Shown in pieces: positions 1-4,458 of a stretch of 7,360 nt of DNA. Numbering within the stretch: position 1 is the first letter of the stretch; the number at the start of each line of letters is the position of its first letter. Both the position numbers and the translations under genes were made by a program. The notes beneath the pieces are model-generated. The model searched no databases. It was not told the DNA's origin and saw only the letters and a program-made list of their open reading frames with translations. Source of the stretch: Bradyrhizobium sp. (GTDB lineage: Bacteria; Pseudomonadota; Alphaproteobacteria; Rhizobiales; Xanthobacteraceae). The DNA lies in assembly GCA_028290165.1 (NCBI GenBank), contig JAQGKJ010000115.1:1-7360 (forward strand). The letters are read 5' to 3'.

Positions 1-141
1 GATGCGCGCCAGCACGTCGGTGCCGCCGCCGGCGGCAAAGGGGACGATCATCTTGATGGCGTGATCGGGATAGTCGGCGGCTGCGGCCGGCAGCGCCATC
101 GTGCAAATCGAGAGTGCGAAAGCGGCCATTCGAAAAGACAT
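1..141 (-). CDS. TctC/Bug-type tripartite tricarboxylate transporter substrate-binding protein, N-terminal part
   Basis: Only the first 47 residues are present; the gene continues beyond the left edge of the window. The start reads MSFRMAAFALS and continues as a hydrophobic, Ala-rich signal peptide ending near residue 22 (LPAAAA, then DYPDH). It is followed by the characteristic Bug/TctC opening: YP at residues 24-25, IKMIVPFAAGGGTDVLAR at 29-46. In this family that glycine-rich loop after the first beta strand contributes to binding a carboxylate-bearing ligand in the periplasm, either for a TctAB permease or as an orphan sensor; the ligand cannot be predicted. The ATG at 141-139 lies 2 bases after the TAA of the upstream glycosyltransferase gene, with a GGGGAG element (157-152) 10 bases upstream, so the two genes are very probably co-transcribed and perhaps translationally coupled. 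The family call is strong despite truncation because the N-terminal motif is diagnostic. Confidence 0.88.
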   Translation of the reverse strand, partial: MSFRMAAFALSICTMALPAAAADYPDHAIKMIVPFAAGGGTDVLARI

Positions 142-143
142 TT

Positions 144-1784
144 TTATGATTCTCCCCGGGAAGTCCGCGCGTCCTGGCGCTTCGCCAGAACTGCGACGGG
201 TAATGACGGCCCGAAAACACCCGCCAGCGCGTGGGCGCGATAGAGCGGCGAGTCCTGTGGCGGCGAAAGCTCGGGCGTCCAGCTGGTCAGTTTTTCCAGG
301 GCATAGGTATCCATCACGATGCCGCGCCAGCTGCGATCGACGCGCTCCAGCGGTTCCCTGACCGCCGTCGTCGAATCCCACAATGGGCTGGTGTTGTCGG
401 GCTCACGCCCGACATAGAGCGCGGTGTGGCCTCTGATCAGATTCATGCCGGGGTCGCGAAAGCCGAGATACCGCTCGCGCTCGTTGATCTGCACCACCGG
501 CACGCGGCCGTTGAAATACCAGCGCAGCATGGAATAGGTCCGGTAGTCCGTGGTCGCGATCCAGGTCGCGCCGATCTTCTGCAGTTCGGCATCTGCGCGG
601 TCCATGACCTGTTGGTAGCCGGCTTCGCCGCCGATCGGATCAGTCCGGCCGATGAAATTCCAGGGGCTGACGACATAATAAAGAAACACCACAACGACGA
701 AGGCGATGCCGGTAGCGACCGCCGCGTTGGCCCAGCTTGTCGTCGATCTGATCAGCCACGCGGGAAAACCTTCGCGCGGCAGCAGCGCGACGTTGATGGC
801 GGCAGCGGCAAATCCGATCGGCCACATGAACATCGGCCAGGTATCGCCGACCCTCAGGCTCAGCGATTTCCAGAGGAAATAACCGAAGGGAACGATCACG
901 GCGGTCGAAAGCAGAATGGCTACCGCGTCGCCGCGGCGATACCCGCGCCACGCCGTCAACGCCAGGCCCGACAGCACCACCGGCAGCAGCACGAATCCGA
1001 CCAGCCCGAACTGCAGGCCAATGAAATCGCCGACGGTGCGAAGCGACAGTTCATGCGTCGCGGTGGCTCGTATTAACTGGAATTTGAACGACGCCCAGTC
1101 GTGACCGGCGTTCCAGATCAAGACCGGCAGGAACAACACGACCACGATCAGCGCCGCCGCCCACGGATAGGGATTGGCCAGCCAGCGCCGGCGCCAGTGA
1201 GGCACCAGCACGAATGCCACGACCGCCGGGATCAGCATCACGGCGGTGAATTTCGACAGCAGCGAGAGCCCCGCGAACACGCCGGCGGCGAGCCACCACC
1301 GTCCATCGCCGCTTTCGTTGAGCCGGATCAGCGCCCACACCATCGCCACCGCAAACGGAATCAGCGCCACGTCGGGCGAGACCTTGGCCATCAGCAAGCC
1401 GTAATAAAGCGCGGCCTCCGGCATCAGCACCGCGAGCACGACGGCGCGGACGTCGTGGGTCACGCGCCGGACGATATCGGCGAGCAACAGTTGCGTGACC
1501 AGCATCGCAAGGATGCCGGCAAACCTGGCGCCGAAATTAGTGTCGCCGAAGATCGCGGTACCGAGGCGGATGAACCAGGCAATCATCGGCGGATGGTCGA
1601 GGTAGGAGAGCACGTTCTCCTTCGACCAGGTCCAGTAATAGGCCTCGTCGGTGCGCAGATCGATCACGCTTGCGTAGATCAGGCGCATCGCCGTCAGCGC
1701 GGCGATCAACGCGGCAACGGCAAGCCACTGCCGAAAGGCAGAACGGTCCAGCTTGGTGCTGCTGTCGGGGGCGGCAATCGTCAC
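144..1784 (-). CDS. GT39 (PMT_2/ArnT-like) polytopic membrane glycosyltransferase
   Basis: An integral membrane glycosyltransferase of the GT-C fold, the group that moves a sugar from a polyprenyl-phosphate donor to lipid, glycan or protein on the periplasmic face. From a GTG start at 1784 it is 546 residues, the usual size. Numbered from that start, the first hydrophobic helix (about 21-40) is followed by the periplasmic-loop motif DEAYYW (D46, E47, the expected catalytic/metal acidic pair) and by DHPP (63-66). Further family signatures are SPD in the third helix region, a P-x-L-x-WN-x2-H-x-W-x-SF stretch, and about ten to twelve hydrophobic segments before a soluble C-terminal domain of roughly 150 residues. 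I chose GTG 1784 because GGGGAGAA (1798-1791) stands 6 bases before it; upstream in-frame starts at 1811 (GTG), 1808 and 1805 (ATG) have no Shine-Dalgarno and would add up to 9 residues. The acceptor and donor are unknown. It is followed after 2 bases by a TctC-type gene, an unexpected partner. Confidence 0.9.
   Translation of the reverse strand: MTIAAPDSSTKLDRSAFRQWLAVAALIAALTAMRLIYASVIDLRTDEAYYWTWSKENVLSYLDHPPMIAWFIRLGTAIFGDTNFGARFAGILAMLVTQLLLADIVRRVTHDVRAVVLAVLMPEAALYYGLLMAKVSPDVALIPFAVAMVWALIRLNESGDGRWWLAAGVFAGLSLLSKFTAVMLIPAVVAFVLVPHWRRRWLANPYPWAAALIVVVLFLPVLIWNAGHDWASFKFQLIRATATHELSLRTVGDFIGLQFGLVGFVLLPVVLSGLALTAWRGYRRGDAVAILLSTAVIVPFGYFLWKSLSLRVGDTWPMFMWPIGFAAAAINVALLPREGFPAWLIRSTTSWANAAVATGIAFVVVVFLYYVVSPWNFIGRTDPIGGEAGYQQVMDRADAELQKIGATWIATTDYRTYSMLRWYFNGRVPVVQINERERYLGFRDPGMNLIRGHTALYVGREPDNTSPLWDSTTAVREPLERVDRSWRGIVMDTYALEKLTSWTPELSPPQDSPLYRAHALAGVFGPSLPVAVLAKRQDARTSRGES
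152..157 (-). promoter_or_regulatory. Ribosome binding site of the TctC-type gene
   Basis: On the minus strand the sequence GGGGAG lies inside the last codons of the glycosyltransferase gene, 10 bases before the ATG at 141. It supports this ATG as a true start and implies initiation on the shared transcript. Confidence 0.55.
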
Positions 1785-1921
1785 GACGCTTTCTCCCCGA
1801 CTCATCATCACGTGTCAACTTGAGGGGGCAAGCCTATCGAACACCCATTTTGGGGTCGTCCCTGAGGGAATTAAACTCTGCTATCGTCGATCTATACTAT
1901 ATGACCCTTCGATTGGATCGC
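1785..1921. promoter_or_regulatory. Divergent intergenic region between glycosyltransferase and cyclase genes
   Basis: This 137-bp AT-richer stretch must hold promoters for the minus-strand glycosyltransferase operon and the plus-strand cyclase. On the plus strand TATACT (1893-1898) is a plausible -10 element, with only a poor -35 (TTAAAC, 1871-1876, 16-bp spacer). A start of transcription near 1905 would fall after the ATG at 1901 and before the ATG at 1922, which favours 1922 as the cyclase start. No convincing promoter is seen for the minus strand. Both assignments are inference. Confidence 0.3.
1791..1798 (-). promoter_or_regulatory. Ribosome binding site deciding the glycosyltransferase start
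   Basis: GGGGAGAA on the minus strand, 6 bases from the GTG at 1784. It is the only good Shine-Dalgarno near the possible starts and lies within the codons that would be translated if the GTG/ATG cluster at 1811-1803 were used. Confidence 0.5.
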
Positions 1922-3658
1922 ATGACCGCATTTTCCCGGGAAAAGGCCGCAAAATTCATCCGCGGCGTCGGCGTCCGCCAGGTCCGCCTCGCCTGCGGGC
2001 TGGTGCTGTTTGCCTATCTGGTCAGCCATTTCCTCAACCATGCGCTCGGCAATATCTCGATGGAAGCGCTCGCCGCCGGCGTCCATTACCACAAAACGTT
2101 CTGGCAATTTCCCCCGGTGGGAGTCGTATTTTATGCCGCGGCGCTGGTCCACTCGGGCCTCGGGATCTGGGCACTTTACCAGCGCCGCGAATTTCACTGG
2201 AAGGCGATCGAGCCGCTGCAGCTGGTGCTCGGCTTGAGCATTCCGGCGCTCATCATCACCCACATTGTCGGCGTGCGGCTCGGCCAGAGCCTGTTCGGAC
2301 ATGAAAAGCTCTATCCGCAGCAGCTTTATGCATTCTGGATCGCGCAGCCCTTGAGGATATGGCTGATGTCCGCGGTCCTTATCGTCGCCTGGGTGCACGG
2401 CTCGATCGGTCTCTATTTCTGGCTCCGGATGAAGGCATTTTACAAACGCGCGGCGCCGTTCCTGCTTGCCGCTGCGGTGCTGATCCCGACGCTGGCCTTG
2501 CTCGGCATCTATCAGGGCGGACGAAGCGTCGCTGCCGACGAAGACGATATGGAGTGGCGGAGGACCAATCTTTCCCAACGGCAGGTCGGGACGGCAGCCG
2601 AGCAGCATGTCCTCGATGAAATCGCCGACTATTTCCTGATCGGCTATCTCGGCCTGCTCGGATTGGTCGTGCTGGCAAAAGGCGTCCGCACCCTCAACGA
2701 GCGCCGCGGCGGCATGATCAATCTGTCGTACGGCAACGGCCGGACGATTCGCGTGCCGAAGGGCCTCAGCGTCCTGGAGGCGAGCCTGCGCCATAACGTC
2801 CCGCATGCCAGCGTCTGCGGCGGCCGCGCCCGCTGCTCGACCTGCCGCATTCGCGTGATCGGAGACAGTACGTCGCTGCCGGAGCCCTCGCCGCGCGAGG
2901 CTTTTGTTCTCAACCGCGTCGGAGCATCCGACCCGTCGATCCGCCTCGCCTGCCAGCTCAGGCCCGAGACCGACCTGTCGTTCTTCCAGCTCTTCATCCC
3001 GCAGGCCGTGTCGGCGAACGCGCGCGCCTCGCAGTCGCATCGCATCGGCCAGGAGCGCTATCTGGTCAGCATGTTCGTGGACATGCGGGGCTCGACCAGA
3101 CTGGCCGAAAACCAGCTGCCGTTCGACACCGTCTTCATCGTCAACCGTTTCCTGGGCGCGGTGTCCAAGGCTGTGATCGAATGCGGCGGTCAACCGAACC
3201 AGTTCGTCGGTGACGGGCAATTGGCGTTGTTCGGGCTCAGCTCGAGCCCGCAAACCGCCTGCCGCCAGGCGCTCAGGGCGGCCGCCAAGATCGCCGCCAA
3301 TGTCGAGGAGCTGTATCAATTTCTCAAGCACGACCTGCGTGAACCGATCCAGTTCGGCGTCGGCATTCACGGCGGCGAAGTGATCATCGGCGACATCGGC
3401 TACCGCGACCACATGGTGTTCACCGCGCTCGGCGACGCGGTCAATGTCGCAGCGAGGCTGCAGGACATGACCAAGATCCTCGGATGCGAAGCGATCGTTT
3501 CGGAAGAGGTCCGCGCAACCGCCGGCCTGCCCGCCGACGCTCTGCCCCAGCAGGAAGTCGAGATTCGCGGGCGCACGGAGCCGATGATCGTCCGCTCCGT
3601 CACCAGCGTGAAGACATTGTCCGCGCTGGTTAACGATGTGGACGTCGTCGCGGCTTGA
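1922..3658 (+). CDS. Membrane redox-type class III nucleotide (adenylate) cyclase: six-helix diheme-b-like anchor, [2Fe-2S] ferredoxin domain, cyclase domain
   Basis: A 578-residue sensor enzyme predicted to make cAMP from ATP at the inner membrane. Six hydrophobic helices lie at about residues 22-44, 64-86, 100-120, 146-168, 176-195 and 232-252. Four carry conserved-looking histidines (H36/H40, H77, H114, H159), the pattern of axial ligands in diheme cytochrome b anchors of complex II-type enzymes. Positive loops place both ends in the cytoplasm. Residues 262-355 form an adrenodoxin-type [2Fe-2S] domain with C299, C305, C308 and C344 (Cx5Cx2Cx35C). The class III cyclase domain (about 380-555) has metal-binding D387 (FVDMRGST) and D431 (FVGDGQLALFG), and transition-state N508 and R512 (GDAVNVAAR). 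The purine-selecting Lys position is Q427, paired with T501, so substrate preference needs care. ATG 1922 is preferred, with a weak GGA 4 bases before it; ATG 1901 would add 7 residues. Sinorhizobium meliloti CyaC is a known redox-regulated cyclase with a diheme anchor; similarity is by architecture only. Confidence 0.88.
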   Translation: MTAFSREKAAKFIRGVGVRQVRLACGLVLFAYLVSHFLNHALGNISMEALAAGVHYHKTFWQFPPVGVVFYAAALVHSGLGIWALYQRREFHWKAIEPLQLVLGLSIPALIITHIVGVRLGQSLFGHEKLYPQQLYAFWIAQPLRIWLMSAVLIVAWVHGSIGLYFWLRMKAFYKRAAPFLLAAAVLIPTLALLGIYQGGRSVAADEDDMEWRRTNLSQRQVGTAAEQHVLDEIADYFLIGYLGLLGLVVLAKGVRTLNERRGGMINLSYGNGRTIRVPKGLSVLEASLRHNVPHASVCGGRARCSTCRIRVIGDSTSLPEPSPREAFVLNRVGASDPSIRLACQLRPETDLSFFQLFIPQAVSANARASQSHRIGQERYLVSMFVDMRGSTRLAENQLPFDTVFIVNRFLGAVSKAVIECGGQPNQFVGDGQLALFGLSSSPQTACRQALRAAAKIAANVEELYQFLKHDLREPIQFGVGIHGGEVIIGDIGYRDHMVFTALGDAVNVAARLQDMTKILGCEAIVSEEVRATAGLPADALPQQEVEIRGRTEPMIVRSVTSVKTLSALVNDVDVVAA

Positions 3659-3691
3659 CCGCGAGGCGACGTCGATCGTGGCGTTGCCACA

Positions 3692-3752
3692 TCTGAACAA
3701 TCATTCAGAAAATTGTTCTCGAACCAAATGCAATCTTCTCGAACCCCGTTCG
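3692..3752. promoter_or_regulatory. Cluster of GAAC/GTTC inverted and direct repeats in the spacer before the small secreted-protein gene
   Basis: Visible elements are: inverted repeat TCTGAA (3692-3697) / TTCAGA (3704-3709) with a 6-base loop; inverted repeat GAACAAT (3695-3701) / ATTGTTC (3712-3718); direct repeat TTCTCGAACC at 3716-3725 and 3736-3745, exactly 20 bp apart; and CGAAC-CCC-GTTCG (3740-3752). The first two stems are mutually exclusive. Two same-face copies two helical turns apart suggest an operator for the gene starting at 3833, but the first stem could also be a weak terminator for the cyclase gene. The binding protein is unknown. Confidence 0.35.
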
Positions 3753-3820
3753 ATAAGAGCGCGACTGACGGGCGATGGGTAACACTGAAACGATCAACCC
3801 GCGCCTGGTGCGCACACTCA

Positions 3821-3826
3821 AGGAGA
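3821..3826 (+). promoter_or_regulatory. Ribosome binding site of the small secreted-protein gene
   Basis: AGGAGA lies 6 bases before the ATG at 3833. It fixes that start over the in-frame TTG at 3713, which would place 40 unlikely residues ahead of an otherwise perfect signal peptide. Confidence 0.75.
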
Positions 3827-3832
3827 ACGACC

Positions 3833-4081
3833 ATGTTACGTAAACTCACTCTTGGACTTGTTGCCGCAGCTACTCTCAGCGCCATGGCGCTGGCTCCCTC
3901 GGCCGCTTCCGCGAAGCCGTGGGGCGGTGGCGGTGGAGGCTGGGGTTTCCATCATCACCACTGGGGCCACGGCATCGGCATCGGCTACATCGGTGGCGGC
4001 TACGACGGCTGCTACGTGACGCGTCCGGTGCTCACGCCGTTCGGCTATCGCATGCGCACCGTCAACGTCTGCGGATATTGA
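3833..4081 (+). CDS. Small secreted Gly/His-rich protein
   Basis: An 82-residue protein with a clear Sec signal peptide: MLRK, a hydrophobic core to about residue 22, and a likely cut after ASA at residue 27 (next residues KPWG). The mature part of about 55 residues opens with a run of six Gly, then GFHHHHWGHGIGIGYIGGG, then a YDGCYVTRPVLTPFGYRMR segment ending VNVCGY. The two cysteines could form a disulfide in the periplasm, and the five closely spaced His could bind a metal ion; both are inference. Small exported Gly-rich proteins ending in a TPFG-x-R-x-R-T-V-x-VC-like stretch are common in Bradyrhizobium and relatives, but I know of no defined function. It is transcribed alone: a repeat-rich spacer precedes it and a strong terminator begins 32 bases after its TGA. 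Confidence 0.82.
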   Translation: MLRKLTLGLVAAATLSAMALAPSAASAKPWGGGGGGWGFHHHHWGHGIGIGYIGGGYDGCYVTRPVLTPFGYRMRTVNVCGY

Positions 4082-4113
4082 TCGAACCCCTCAGGCTCTC
4101 TCGACTCGACGAG

Positions 4114-4142
4114 CCCCGGCCGCTTGATGCGGCCGGGGTTTT
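4114..4142 (+). terminator. Intrinsic terminator after the small secreted-protein gene
   Basis: A perfect 10-bp GC-rich stem, CCCCGGCCGC (4114-4123) with GCGGCCGGGG (4129-4138), a 5-base TTGAT loop, then TTTT. It closes the small-gene transcript and separates it from the GGDEF-EAL gene. Confidence 0.88.
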
Positions 4143-4458
4143 GCATTTGACGCACGTGTTGGCACGATCCACCGCCTCAGATTGTTGCGTCGCAAGTTCC
4201 TGCTCTCGGTCCGAAAGCATGATTTGACTCGGGCTTTTCCGATGCCGCTCGCCGCGACCTATTAGGGCGGGGGCCCATCGGCACGTCGCTGCGGCGATGT
4301 CCTGTCCGGCACAAAAACGGACATGCCAGGTCTGGAAATCCCCAGGATCCGGACACACGGTAACCGGTCGTTAACCTGACTTCGTAACGGCACTTCCATT
4401 TGCGCGATGTACCCATGTCCGCTGTGGAATATTCCGCTTTGTGCCGGTCGAGGACCGA
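4143..4458. other. Gene-free region upstream of the GGDEF-EAL gene
   Basis: No credible coding sequence is seen on either strand. It holds two adjacent small hairpins: ACGTCGC (4283-4289) / GCGATGT (4294-4300), with one G-T pair, and TGTCCG (4303-4308) / CGGACA (4318-4323). A perfect palindrome GGAATATTCC lies at 4426-4435, 23 bases before the ATG, and a GGTAACC palindrome near 4360. The region should contain the promoter of the downstream gene, but I cannot point to a convincing -35/-10 pair, sigma-54 site or riboswitch. Confidence 0.5.
4450..4454 (+). promoter_or_regulatory. Ribosome binding site of the GGDEF-EAL gene
   Basis: GAGGA lies 4 bases before the ATG at 4459. It favours this start over the in-frame GTG at 4441, which has no Shine-Dalgarno and would add 6 residues ahead of the N-terminal helix. 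Confidence 0.6.

Noticed and set aside
1813..1818. TTGACA on the minus strand as a -35 element for the glycosyltransferase
   Set aside because: No -10-like hexamer stands 16-18 bp downstream, and transcription from it would begin at about the GTG 1784, removing the Shine-Dalgarno.
1101..1823. 240-codon plus-strand frame (and another at 231-1076) opposite the glycosyltransferase
   Set aside because: Composition is His/Arg/Gln-rich with no family signature, while the minus strand encodes a clear membrane enzyme across the same bases.
1892..3700. 602-codon open frame on the minus strand opposite the cyclase gene
   Set aside because: It mirrors the cyclase gene in GC-rich DNA, has no recognisable domain and is rich in Arg, Asp, Gln and His as antisense frames usually are.
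3715..3752. LexA/SOS box in the GAAC/GTTC-rich spacer
   Set aside because: The alphaproteobacterial form GTTC-N7-GTTC is absent, and CGAAC-CCC-GTTCG has a 3-base spacer instead of the 4 of the Gram-positive type.
3713..3832. N-terminal extension of the small secreted protein from TTG 3713
   Set aside because: The added residues precede a complete signal peptide, and AGGAGA is placed for ATG 3833.
4143..4458. Sigma-54 promoter or c-di-GMP riboswitch upstream of the GGDEF-EAL gene
   Set aside because: TGGCAC-like strings lack a GC element at the right spacing, and no riboswitch core fold was recognisable.
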